This document shows positions 1-13,600 of a stretch of DNA of 64,000 nt, piece after piece. Location of the stretch: the NCBI GenBank assembly GCA_022829145.1, contig CM040763.1:9099141-9163140 (forward strand), given 5' to 3'. The stretch is from Albula goreensis. Lineage: Eukaryota > Chordata > Actinopteri > Albuliformes > Albulidae. Position 1 is the first letter of the stretch. Each line of letters starts with the position of its first letter. The notes under the pieces were generated by a model. That model ran no database searches. It was not told the DNA's origin and saw only the letters and a program-made list of their open reading frames with translations. The translations under genes were made by a program, and so were the position numbers.

Positions 1-1380
1 TATTCACATCCAAGGTTTTACCTTCAGTCCTGAGACAATTGTTTATTCATGTTTTATGAAGCTATATGAGTGTTCTCGATATGCTGATTTAATCACTCTG
101 ATACGTGTTTAGATGAGGCAAGTATCTGAACCGCTGAGCAGTATTTCTTCTCACAGCAATACTGTTGATTGGTTTTAAAAAGTACTTTCTCTCTAAAAGT
201 TTTTTAAATGAATCAAGTTTTAGAATTAAAGTACAAATCTATAGTGCCAGAGAGATATTTTGGGAAATGTTACCCAGTATTACAACAGATGTTCTGGAGA
301 AAATCACATTGCAGCTGTGTACTAAAACAAGATACTTAATCAAAATCAGTTTTGTCGCTTTAAAAATTAAATCTGACTGTTATAGCTAAAATCGTGTCAA
401 AGCCGTCTTTCTATTATGCTCATCTCGCTTTGAAACTTCTCCTGCTCGATCTGCACCACAAAGCAGGCTGTATATTTTTTCCCTCCTTCACAGATGTCTG
501 AATGTATTTTATTTTTTCTCACTCAAAAGTGAGAAAAAATAACTTGAATTACTTTTGACAGATACTTTTGACAGAAATGTGTGAATATCTATAAATAAAC
601 TTCACAGCGAAAAGAAGAAAAATACAAAGAACAAAGAAATATGGGGATCTGATTGTTGGGGTGGGATGGTTAAATATTGAAGTGCAGAGGGAATGTTGTT
701 TCGGCCAGAGCTACCACCTGGAAGGACATACAGCCGCTAATACTGTCTGTGTGCTGCGTGCAGCAGTGCAGTGATGGACAGCTGCTCTGTGCAGGTGTGT
801 AAATGGGGTCCTCTGGGTACAGTCCTCATCAGGTCTCTGAGAGCAGCTCCTGTACATACATGCCAGGTGCTGTCTGAGATGCTTGCAGCAGATGTGATTC
901 GGATTGACGTGCCTTAAGAGTAGGCTGAGGTCCCTCGTGTGCACTATTGTAGCAGACGTGCATGCACGGGTATGGACAGAACTTTAGCAAGCGGCAGTAA
1001 TGATTTCTGTTGCACGAAACAAAACAATTCAGTGTGTTTAAACGATAACTCAGAAATGGGACCCAACATGACAGGGAAGGACAGTATTTGAACAGCAGCA
1101 GCTTCCACAAGGCAATACTCTGCCGTGGGCCCCTCCAAACCTGGCACCGCCCCCGATGCCAGTGACTCTGGCCTTGCTGTGGGTCCCTCTGCGGCAGCAT
1201 TAATTTAGACTAGAGTGGATTTCACTCCAGACTCCCATTCACTCTCTCACTTTAGGGACCAGGGCTGTATTGGCAATGTATCTGATAAGCATCTCTGAAT
1301 TGTGTGAAAGGCAGCAGGCACGCTAAGGCTGCACTGGCGGGGAATCAAAACATCTGTTCTCTCTTGTCTTTGTTGTTTAG
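1..1380 (+). other. fat1: fat1 intron (probably intron 7), partial
   Basis: This non-coding stretch runs up to the AG acceptor at 1379-1380. I see no exon of fat1 in it. It holds a perfect hairpin at 509-542 and no recognisable transposon. The upstream donor lies outside the window. Confidence 0.7.
509..542. repeat. perfect 15-bp inverted repeat, 4-nt loop
   Basis: The arms at 509-523 and 528-542 are exact reverse complements around the loop CAAA. The core of the left arm reads TTTTTTCTCACT. The arms are AT-rich and the repeat sits inside a fat1 intron. No function is known. Confidence 0.8.
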
Positions 1381-1656
1381 GTATTCATCCAAGTAATTGA
1401 TACAAACAACCACAGGCCGCAGTTCTCTCAGCCCAAGAACGAGATTAGCATCCCCGAGGACACTCCGCCCGAGACGGAGATCCTGCAGATCAGCGCCACC
1501 GACCGGGACGGGAAGAACAAGATGACATACACACTGCTGAGCAGCACAGACCCGTTCAGCCTGAGGAAGTTCCGTCTGGATCCGGGGACGGGCCTCCTCT
1601 ACACTGCCGAGAGGCTGGACCACGAGACCATGCGCAGACACACTCTCACTGTGATG
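1381..1656 (+). CDS. fat1: fat1 exon (human exon 8 equivalent), cadherin
   Basis: Ninety-two codons, phase 0 at both ends, acceptor TTTAG and donor GTACAT. The exon opens in a cadherin linker that reads DTNNHRPQF, a variant of DxNDNxP, and continues with [20 protein letters not shown] and LDHE motifs of the next repeat. It joins the following exon to give LTVM/VRDQD, as in mammalian FAT1. Confidence 0.93.
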
Positions 1657-4600
1657 GTACATTAACAACTTGCCTAACCTCAGAGCCAGCTATCACCTGT
1701 CACCTGAATCACACTGTCACCATGAGGGCAGCAGGGCCAGTTCCAGTGGAGGCTAGCGGAGCCAGTGTCCCTCCATCCCCCACCCCTTTGTGCAATTAGA
1801 TAATTAAATAACATTTAAGTATTATATACCTGATCCCCATAAAATAACGACAAGCCTCAACCTGTCTCCCCCATTTGAAATTGTCTAGAACCACCACTGT
1901 GAACTGGCCTTTCTCACCCCTACCCTACCTCGGCACTTAATGATATGTTATAGGTTGAGTAAATGACTACTATTGGTTGTGACGTTTACAAATTCATACC
2001 ATCTGTGTTCGTTATCTCAGCCCAATCAGATGCGGTTTTGCAAGTCACTCCGGATAAGAGCATCTGCTAAGTGGCTAAATGTACTGCGCAGCATGTTTTC
2101 CTGTGCATACCACCATTTTACAGGAGTCCAGCTTGATCGCATTTTCAGGCACCAAGGAATAATTTAGGTTTTTTTTTCCACAAATTGGCTCAGTTTGGTT
2201 TTTGCTCATTTTTCAATTTTGCCTGTAAGTCATCCATTTTGAAGAGGTCTGTGGCAATAGTTTGTAAATGGTGCCACACGAAAATAAGGATTGATTGACC
2301 CATCAGTGTTAAAGTCAAGCTCCTTCATTGTGGTTTTAAATGAGGCTTGGTTAACCAATCTTCGCTGAAGTAAACCCTTGCGGTGAGCTTTTTTTTAACC
2401 TTTCATCTTGCTTCTGTTTGACATTCAAAGGGGGTTTCACACAGTTCACATCTGATTGCGCTTCTCTGATGTTGTGCTCTCCATTGATTTACAATATCTG
2501 TCCAGGGTAGAGATCGTTGACACTGACAGAAGGAAAAAAAATGAATAATGTTTTTTGTTAGTTCTTTCTTCTTTTTCAATCATTTGTTACATTCACTGAA
2601 ATCCAGAGGAAGATAGTATTGTAATTTTATCAAGTTCAATTTTTCATTTTTCATTTTCTAATTTTTTTTCCAGGTCCGTGATCAGGACATTCCTGTGAAA
2701 CGTAACCTGGTGCGAGTGATCATTAGCGTGGGGGACACAAACGACAATCCCCCACGCTTCACCAGCTCGCCATACTTCGGCCGTGTGTTCGAGTCGGCAG
2801 CAGTGGGTTCCGCCGTGCTCCAGGTCACCGCTCTGGACAAAGACAAGGGCCAAAACGCTGAGATCCATTACAGCATCGAGTCCGGTACCTGACCAGCCCT
2901 CCCCGTCACACATCAACGAACCTGCTCACACTTCCTCACAGAGCTCTTGTTTTTGGTCCTCCCCCATAATCCCCATGTCACATGTCACGATCCTGTTTGA
3001 GAACAAGGGAGCAAAGTACAAAAACTATGACCGTGTCAAAAAAGCAGAAACGCTTTTTTTTTTCTTTTCCGGAGACAACTCCGCTTTCAACCCCACTGTA
3101 ACCCTATTGTTGAGTAATGGCACATTTGACACGGATTGTGAAGATGTGACATATGAGTCAGAACAGGCAGTGAGTCTGCGGCTCCATTTCCCCCCTCAGC
3201 TGCCTGCAGGATTTCATGGGAAACAGCCTGATGTTCTCCCTCCATTGTCTGTTAGATAAATAAAGAGTCATGGGTGGAGGCTGTAGATATTTGTGTGTCT
3301 GGAATGTGCATTTTTCAGATATTTGAAATATCTAGCTGAAACAGTGGCTTGAAAAGGACTTTCTCTAAAGCTGAGACTGATAACCACAGTTGTAGGAGGC
3401 TTAATGTTTATCAGATAAAGCATTGTTGGTATGATGTTTTTTTTTAAAAATAAAAGAAATAAGAATACAGTGAAAGCCTGACGATACATAGAACTCTGTG
3501 AAATAATAAAATCCCTCTGAAAAGTTACAATTATGCTGCTGTGTGCTCTTAGTACAGATTTTATCCTTAATATTGTCATGGTTTTAATTTAATTAGCATG
3601 CAGAATGAAGCATAAATTATCCACATTTTGTTAATGTAAGAGTTTTGCCAAGTTTTCTTTGTAATGAAAATCAATCTTAGCTCTAATGTGGTAATGCATC
3701 ATTTTGTCTTTCTTTCCTTGTGTACAGGAAATGTTGCAGAATCCTTTGCCATTGATCCAGTCCTGGGCTCTATCACGGTTGCGAAGGAGCTCAATCGCAG
3801 CAGTAACAACCAATTTGAGCTGGCCGTGAAGGCGTCCGATAAAGGCCTGCCTCCTCTCAGCGCGCTGACAACCATCCACGTCACTGTCACTGTCTCCGAT
3901 AATGCCAGGCCCAAGTTCAGCGAGAGGGAATTCTCCGCTGAAATCAGCGAGACAGCCGCTGTCGGGAGTTTTGTGATTGCAATTACAGCCTCCAGCCAGT
4001 CTTCTGTCTCCTACCAGATCAAAGATGGAAACATAAACAGCACTTTTGATATCAATCCAAGCTCTGGCGTTGTCATCACTCGAAGGACTCTGGACTATGA
4101 AACTGTACGTTTTTACAGGTTGACTGTGCAGGGGACCAACATGGCAGGGATGGAGAGCGAAGCCACACTTCTGGTACACCTGAAGGATGAGAATGACAAC
4201 CCTCCTGTCTTCACCCAGGCAGAATTCATAGGGATGGTCAGCGAATCTGCCCCATATAACAGCGTGGTTTTGACCAAAGACAGGTCTCCCCTGGTGATCC
4301 GGGCATCAGATGCCGACAGAGAGGCCAACGCCAGGTTGGTTTATGGGATCGTCGAGCTGTTTGCTCATAACTACTTTGCGATCGATTCCAGCACGGGAGC
4401 CATTCGGACAATTGCCAGCCTGGATTATGAGCAAAGGAGCTCTTTCCAATTCACTGTGCAAGTACACGATATGGGAACCCCACGCTTATTCGCAGAGACG
4501 GCTGCCAACGTAACAGTCCATGTCATAGACATAAACGACTGCTCCCCTCAATTCAGCCAGGACTCATATGAGGCGGCAATTATGGTGCCAACATACAAAG

Positions 4601-7600
4601 GGGTAAAAGTAATTACGGTAAATGCCACGGATCCTGACAGTGGAGTCAATAACAAACTGCTTTTCTCCATTTCAAATGGCAACATTGGAGGCAAATTTCA
4701 GATTGATCCGATCTCTGGTGCCATATTTGTGGAGAATACCACACAGCTGCGGAGCAGGTATGAGCTGACAGTTAGGGTTTCTGATGGAAGGTTTGTCAGC
4801 AGTGCATCAGTGAACATAAACGTGAGAGAGAACAAAAACAGCTCTCTGAAGTTTACACGCTCCCTGTACACCGCCTCCGTCCCAGAGAATTCTTCTGAAA
4901 AGAGACCATTGGCCTTTGTCGCTGTGGTGGGAAGCCTGATCAATGAGCCTCTGTTTTACTCAATTCTGAATCCGGACCGGAGGTTTACAATCGGCCGGAC
5001 CTCTGGGGTGCTGTCCACCACAGGGGTGCCTTTTGATCGTGAGGAACAGGATGTATTTAATGTAGTTGTGGAAGTGACAAAGGAACCAAAGTCATCTGGA
5101 TTTTCTCATGTCTTAGTGAAAGTTACTGTCAAGGATGTAAATGACAACAAGCCAATGTTTGTTAATCTGCCCTATCACACAACCCTGGTGCGGAGGGATG
5201 CGGCGGTCGGCCAGACCATCAGGCAGGTCACCGCTGTGGATGCTGATATCGGCAGAAATGCGGACATTCACTACCACTTGAGAGAGCATAATGAATACTT
5301 TGAAATAAGGCCCGCAGGTGAAATATTCCTGAAAAAGCCTTTCGAACAGGAGAGGCCAAACTCAGAGTTCGTAATTTACATTGTGGCCAAAGACAGAGGA
5401 GAACCTCCTCTTTCGTCCATGGTGGAAGTGCCAATTACTGTAGTGGATAAGGCCATGCCGGTGTTTGAAAAACCATTTTACAGCATTGAAATTCCTGAAA
5501 ATGTGCAATTGCGTACTCCGGTAGCACACATCCAAGCCAATGGGTCAGAGGGCCCTCGAATAGTATACAGCATCACCGAAGGAGACCCTTACAGTCAGTT
5601 TTCTATTCATTTCAACACAGGGGTTCTGAGTGCCATTCAGCCATTAGATTATGAAACTCACCCTGCCTATAAACTGAGTGTCAGAGCTACAGACTCACTG
5701 ACAGGAGCGCACTCTGAAGCTTTTGTTGACATTATTTTGGAGGACGTCAATGATAACGCTCCACTGTTTGATTCCAAGGTCTACACCATCAGTCTGTCTG
5801 AAGCCACTGTAGTCGGCACATCCGTTTTACAGATGACAGCCACCGACTTGGACTTGGGCAACAACAAAGAGCTGTTCTACCAGCTGGTTGAAGATGGGGA
5901 TCAGAGTTTTGCCATTGACCGTGACAGCGGGGTCATCTGGACAGCCCGTGAGTTGGACCATGAGGAGAGAACAAGGCACAAGCTGGTGGTAAGAGCTGTT
6001 GATGGAGGTGTTCCTGCGCTGTCCAGTGATGTCATGGTGCTGATCGATGTAACTGACCTCAACGACAATGTGCCAGTCTTTACCCAGCATGTATATGAGG
6101 CCAGTGTTAGCGAGCTCGCCCCACGTGGGCAGTTTGTCACACTCGTACAGGCATCTGATGTGGACAGCTCGGATGCCGGCAAGCTGGAGTACTCCCTGCT
6201 GTCCGGAAATGAGGGCCAGAACTTTGCCATCGATGGAAAGAGTGGGCAAATTTCAGTTTCAAGCCATCGAAAACCAAAAATGGAGCCGTTTTATAACCTA
6301 AACGTGTCTGTGTCGGACGGAGTCTTCCGAACCTCGGCTAAAGTCAGGCTCACCGTTATTAGTTCAAATTCCCACAGCCCCTCTTTCTCTCAGATCGATT
6401 ATGTTGTTGAACTTGCTGAAAACTCGCCTGTAGGTACACTAGTTACAGAAATCAAACTCACAGATGAAGACACTGGCATATACAGCCAAGTCACATTTTA
6501 TATACTTAACGATTTTGCAAAAGCCCGATTTGCCATCAGTGAAAATGGGCAAATTTTCACACTGGAGAGAGTCGATCGTGAAAAGCCGATGGAGAAAGTA
6601 ATTCCCATAAGTCTTATGGCTAAAGATGGCGGAGGGAGGGTGGGCTTTTGCACTGTCAATGTGGTTCTGACTGACGTTAATGACAACGCGCCGCAGTTTC
6701 GAGCAGCCGAGTACAGAGTGAGCATCGCATCGGACGCCCCGAGGGGAACCACAGTTGTCAAAATTTCAGCCTCAGACGCCGATGAAGGAACAAATGCCGA
6801 TATTGCCTACTCCATCGAAGCAGGTGCTGAAAACATCGAAGACAGCTTTGAAATACACCCCATCAGTGGTCTGATCATAACAAAAGAAAGCCTAATTGGG
6901 CTGGAAAATGAACTGTGTGCCTTCTACGTTAGGGCCAGAGACTCCGGCAGTCCATCAAGGCAATCAGTTGTACCTGTCTCTGTTAAAATACTGTCCCCAG
7001 AAGTACCTGTGCCAAAGTTTGTAGAACCACATTATAGGTTTGCAGTTGCTGAAGATCTCCCTATTGGGTCAGAGATTGATGTCATCCAGGCAGAGAGCGA
7101 GCAAGCTGTGGTTTATAGCCTTGTCAAAGGAAATACACCTGAGAGTAACCAGAATGAGGTCTTTGTAGTTGACAGAGAGACAGGGAAGCTAAAACTGGAG
7201 AAAAGTCTTGATTACGAGACCACCAAATGGTATCAGCTGACATTGCTAGCACAAAGCAGCGATGAAAGCAGCGACATTGCCTCTGTGGTGGATGTCAACA
7301 TCCAAGTGAAGGACGTCAATGACAACAGGCCACAGTTTGAATCGAATTCTTATGAGGCTTTTGTGGCAGAGAACTTGCCTGGGGGGACCTCAGTGATCCC
7401 TGTGAAGGCTATCGATCTAGACACAGGCACAAATGGCCAAGTCCTGTACGGCCTGGATCCAAACCAGGCAGCTGAGGAGGTCGCGGAGCTTTTTGCTGTC
7501 AACAGCGAGACGGGCTGGATAACGACCTTGAAAGAGCTGGACCGTGAGAAGCGGAGCGAGTATTTGGTGGGCATTGTGGCCTCCGACCGAGGAGAGAAAG

Positions 7601-10600
7601 TCCAACTGGTCACCTCGGCAACGGTGAGAGTGACCGTGGTGGATGTGAATGACAGCCCCCCGCAATTCACGGCGGAGGTCTACAAGGGGACCGTGAGCGA
7701 GGACGACCCTCCCCCCAGTGGAGTTGTGGCCATCTTGAGCACTACAGACGCTGACTCTGAGGACGTTAACAGACAAGTCAGATACTACATTACAGGTAGG
7801 CTACACAAAACTCAGTTCTAAGCTGTACTAAAGAAGCAGTATTATTTATCTGTACTTACAACAACAATCTCCAAACATAACCAAGATGACTTTTGTGGGT
7901 GTAGTTTTTTTTCTTTTTAATCCACTACTAAACCATCTGATTTCACTAACATACCCATCAATCATCAATCAGGAGCTTGAATAGATGAATAGAGCGTTTT
8001 ATAGATAGGTTAAAACAAAAGCCTGTATCCACACCAGTCATTCTCAGATAGCAGATTCCTCTTATAGTCTAAAGCCTGTCTTTTTAACCTGTAAACATGC
8101 GCTTGAATGGCTAAACCAAAAGCTTGCCTCGCATAATTAGGTCACATAGGCAAAATGGAGAAAATGTATAATTATCCCAATACTAAATTGACCGGAGAGA
8201 TTTGAACCTCTGGTGCTAATTAACTTTTATTCATAACTATGTCAGGGTTAATATCAGGGGATATGCAAAATTAGTATGCTCGCTTAAGTGATTCCTACTG
8301 CATTTGAAAATGGCACATAGAACAATCAGCACTATTATTTTTTTCACAAAATAAATACTGTCTCCAGGATTCCTCTAATAACACAGAAAAACCCAGCATG
8401 TCAGATGCATTGAATTGAAGGGGAAAAAAACTGTTCAATCTAAGAATTCCATTACACTTCAGTTGGCGGAATCATACGTTTCTCACATGATATCTGGGGG
8501 ATTGGCAATTTCAGAATTGCATCGGTTGGTGCCAATTGCACATTTTAATGTTTTGTAAGTTTGCACTGGGATCGATAATGACGCAGAGCGCATAAAAAGC
8601 TGAATCGTGGTCTTTAGAACCTCTTCCAAATAAATGTAGCTTTTCAGAGCACAGTGTGTGCTCATGGTGCAACAGTGGACCCTTTTAATTGAGAAAAGCC
8701 ACTGTCTACAGTGAAATAAAGACAATGATAGCCATTTACAGGCCCCTGCATTGCAATGGCAGTTTATTTTTCTGCGCATTCAGCATCTAGAGTGTTCTCA
8801 AAAGCCACCATCATAGGGCACCTCAAGTCATCAAATGTATTCCTATACTATCCAGTCCCACATAGTACTGAAGCCTGTTTTTTTTATTATTGTTGTTTGT
8901 TTTTTTTCCTTTTTTCCACTGGCATCTCTATTCTAGTATTTGATAAAATGTGTTTGTTGTTCATTATTTTGAATGTCATCCTCCCATTGAATTTACAGGG
9001 GGGGATCCCCTGGGACAGTTTGCTATTGAGCACATCCAGAAAGACTGGAAGGTCTCTGTGAGGGCGCCTCTTGACCGAGAGCAGCGAGACAATTATCTCC
9101 TAAATATCACCGCCACCGACGGAACCTTTGTGGCCAACGCAGCGGTGGAGGTCAAGGTCCTCGACGCAAACGACAACAGCCCCATTTGCGAGAAGGTGTG
9201 TTCCCAAATGTCATGTAACCCACGGTGTCCTGCCAGTCATGGTGCACCCGTGCATGTTTAATTCTTGAAGGGGGAAAAGAAATAAACAGTCGGGAAAGGT
9301 TGAGGGAGAGGAAGGTCAGTGGAACACTGTGACGCATTAATAAAGCATATCGCTTATTAGACAGTCAGGCTCTCCTCGCGAGCTTAGTGTCCTCTGCTTA
9401 TTTTACCAAGCAGCACTTTATGGTAATGTGTAATTTTGTACGCTGATATGACAACACTGTCTGCAGGTCCTCTATGCTGAAACCGTAGCAGAGGATTCTC
9501 CCGCCGGAAAGCTGATCTTACAAGTCTCTGCCACGGATGCAGACATACGCTCCAACGCGCAAATCTCTTACAAGCTCTTTGGTGAGGGATCAGACCAATT
9601 CCGCATAGACTCAGATACAGGTAAGTTAACTCTGCACAAAAAGGTTAATTAATGTAAAAGTTAGCAAAGCAAATGCCAATAATGCATATACATTAGGGGT
9701 GGAAATGGATAACCACATCTGTATCAAAATATCATTACAACTCACCCAGAAATGTAAATGTTCTGACATGTAAACTTAATTGTGTGATATTCTTATGAAT
9801 GACAGCAGAGAACTTTCACTGTTCCCCAGTATTAATCATTAAACTGTGGTCAGATCTGTGAGTGAACTGGAACTGGCGAATACAGCTAATTGGGTCGTTG
9901 TGCAAGGATAGTCATTAGAAATAAAATCCTGCGTACCCACTGGCCTTGTAGGAACTCACATACCTTAATCTAAATGTGTATTTTACTGGCATGTGTACCA
10001 TTAATTTTTAAAACCAATTAATTTTGGAATTCATAACTACATCTGTCCAAACAAGAATCCTCCTCAGGAGGCATCAAAGAATAAATGCTGCATATTTCAA
10101 TGCAAGAAAAATGCTGGGTTAATCTAACAGCACCGACACCATGAAAACTGTTTATGCTTTGAGTGATAGGAAACATTCCAGTATTAAGCAAGAGAATTGA
10201 TTATATATCCTACCTTTCTTCCCAGTGGACTGGGCTTTATTATACAATTTAAATGAACTGAGTGAATTTTAGTGAAAATGAAAGAATCACAGCAGTTTGG
10301 TTGAAGGCTAGCTTTGGGGTTGAGCTAGTTCATGCTCTTATTTGGCAAGAGTGTAACAGGAACCAGGCTTATAACTCAGAGGTTGCAGGTATGCTTACCA
10401 GCTAATTAGGAGGTAGGTGGTGTCTGCTGCTGTCTTTGAGCTAGATACTATATCAGAGATATATTGTAATAACAAATCAAGTATTAGTTTATCACTGTTC
10501 CAAGCAGTTCCAAATTACCACAAATAAAAATTTGTAAAAAGTAACAGGATGGGTCAACTCACAGCACTAGCTGCAGGTATAAATGGAAAGTGAAACTCGG

Positions 10601-13600
10601 GGTAAGATCATTCTCTAAATGGTGAAATCTGAACCCTGAAGGTGAGCTGAAAACCCTTGCGCCATTGGACCGGGAGGTGAGAGACGAGTATGACCTGAAG
10701 GTGCGAGCGTCGGATGGAGGTGGCCTGTACTGTGAGATGGACATTAAGATAACCGTGGGGGACATTAACGACAATGCCCCCCAGTTTGCGTCCGACACCG
10801 TTTCCATCACTGTCTTCGAAAACACAGAGATCCACACCTTTGTGGCTCGCCTGCAGGCCAGTGATGCTGATATTGGTAAGTTGGACCATTTTTTTGTATG
10901 TGATTTCATTATAATCAGCTGTTTTGATCCCAAGACAACAGCAAGAGCCTCGCCTACCTATGCTTCATTATGACAATACCTTAATAGCACGGACTGAACC
11001 ATTTTTTGTTCCTGACATTCCATCATATCCTGATCATCAGTTGACCAAAATATTGTTTTGATTCTTCCTAAAATAATTATTTGAAAGTAGTTTTGTATCC
11101 CATTTCTTTGTTTTTCATGTCATCATGAAGAGTTTTGACAGCAACTAAAATACACGCATATGAGTAATTTCAAAGACTGTAAGGTATGATGAGTCATGCT
11201 ATGGTTGATATGTGTGTAAATTAGTACATTTTGTACATTCTGCATCCATAGATGTTTCCAGTTAATTAACTTTCTGGTTGAGTACTTTTTGCCTCTGACA
11301 TTTCCTAATTTTAGTTTTGCATACTACTGTCATCACAAAATGCTTTTTAAAAGAACATGCTGCATTATTGTTTTGACATTTGAGATGTAATAGTCTAACG
11401 CTGTTGTGTGGGCCCTGCCATATCAAAGTGGAACATAATGTTCAAAATCATTCCTACTGAATCCTCTTTTATGAATTCTGAGCACAGAACGAAAGAATAT
11501 CCGCAACTCCAATAATGCAAACACCACACAAACACTATTGTGATGAGAGTCCGCCTTAAAGTATTTGTCATTAATACCTTTCCTTAAAATACTTTAAAAT
11601 GGTAATCTCTTTTTAATTGAGAAACAGTGTTCATGTAAGACTAAAACCTAAATCCAATTAAATAGCAGCAGCGGCTAAAAACAACCGCAGAAATAGAAAA
11701 ACAAAAGGATCGCAATTCATTACACGCTTCAAAATTGTACACAGCGTATTTGAAAGAATTTCATAGAGCTCTAAACAAGCAGAAAATAACTTTTCTGATG
11801 CATTTCTCTCCCTCTCTGTTATGGATTCTAAATCAGAGTGGGCTTTCTTTCCATTGGCCTGGTTAGTATATAATATAGTTGCAGATATTCACTTTCTTGA
11901 AATGGCTGGTGTAGTTTGTCTTTTTGGTAAGTGGGATATAAAAAGTGAATTCATTCAGATCCAGGTTTATCTAATCTTTCATTGTGACAGCTTTGGAGTT
12001 TATGCTCAAAATCGAGTAGACTGACTGTGTCATCAATTTTATATTAAATCCATGAAGCATCATTATTCTGTATTAGTTGATAAAATGGAACTCTTTGCAA
12101 TGTTGACCAGGTAGGTGAAGCAGAAGGCTTGTATTTAATCTGCAAAAGTCTATGACCTGCTTTTCATGATTAAGAATGCCAGTCTAAATATGAATTGGAT
12201 TCCTTTAATTGAGTCTAATGTGGTCCTATTAGATGGATTTTTGCTGAATAGTTATAATAAGACATTGGTGATCAGTTTTAACTTTTTTTTTTTTTTTTTT
12301 TTTTGTTAACTGAATTGATTTGGATTGCAACACGACCAAAGCTGCTGCATTAGATGCAATCATGTAAAAATGAATCAGCTGCTGATGTGTAATCCTTATT
12401 TGAGGCTTTACTGTTAATAAGCTTAAAGCTAATCAGGCAAAATCAATCAAGAACAGGCTCAGGAGGCTGTTCAAAAGAACACAGTTTCTTTACATCGTGT
12501 TTGTAGCTCGAGCCAAGGGACTTGTGAGACCATGTTGAAATGACACGCAACTGTTTCTCCTGCTCAGTAAAACAAAGCAAAAGGAATCATACATGAGAGA
12601 CAATGCCAAAAAAATCATCACATATGTGAAGAACTATTCTGCTCTTGTTAATCTGCACATATGGGCAGATATAGGTTTGAGGACTGTGACGAATGATTAC
12701 TTTGATGTTGATTTGATCTGAGCTCACAGTGGCGTAGCCCGCAAACACACTGTGTGAAATATGTGTAAAACCAGTTGGGACTAACGTTGCCTTGGCCCTT
12801 CTGACAGCTATTGCCGTCTGTCCAATTAAGCTTTCTGCATGCTTGGCTTGTATTCTTTTCATTCTTCCAAAACAACTGGAGTAATATCTGGATTGCGCTT
12901 CACTGAGCTGGCTCCAAAGGGAGCTGCTTTCAGTCTTCATTTCAGGTCAAGCCTCTCTCTGAAGTGCAATCATGTCAAATGCATTAAAATAGGCCTGCAG
13001 CCTTCTTATTTTTTTCATGGGTTTGTTCAACTGGATGCTAACAGAGCACTTGCTTTTACTTTCTTTTTTTGTAATATTTTATATTGGATCTGCGAGTCTT
13101 GGATTCCTGGAGCTTATCTGTAGACTGGCAGAAGCCCTTTTCACTATCTCTCGAGCAGAGAATGCGTGGGCACATTCCATGGAATTTTTAGGCAGTTATC
13201 TTATTCGGAGTTCACCGTCACTGAGTATATCTTCACAGACACCATTGTGTGCACCAATCGCCAATGTAAACAGACATTCCGCTAATTGCCCTTGAGTGGA
13301 CAAGTGACCAAACACACTCCTCCCCAAACATGAACGTTGGGAGCTACTGAGGATTACAGTCAAAGGGGTTTGTTTGTGAATGTTTACTGATAGCAATAAA
13401 GATTGCTAAATGATTTGGCACACTTCCCTTTGCAGTCATTAAGCAGTTTCAACAAAGTAATTTGGTCAGATATAATTGATCTGGACAACAGGGTGGCAAT
13501 AAAAATGCACTCCTCTCTCTGGCTGGCACAATGTAATGGGAGTTTAGAGGAGAACTGTTACCTCATGAATGTGAATTTAATGACAGATTATAAATGGCTT

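Noticed and set aside
5827-6249. 140-codon minus-strand open frame inside the giant fat1 exon
   Set aside because: Antisense of cadherin repeats; an artefact of codon composition.
8195-8212. tRNA-like T-arm on the minus strand (GAGGTTCAAATCTC) in fat1 intron 10
   Set aside because: No matching acceptor stem, D-arm or anticodon arm could be placed at tRNA spacing.
9694-9750. Stretch resembling the start of fish hAT elements (TTAGGGGTGGAAATGG)
   Set aside because: No complementary right terminus or 8-bp duplication was found in the intron.
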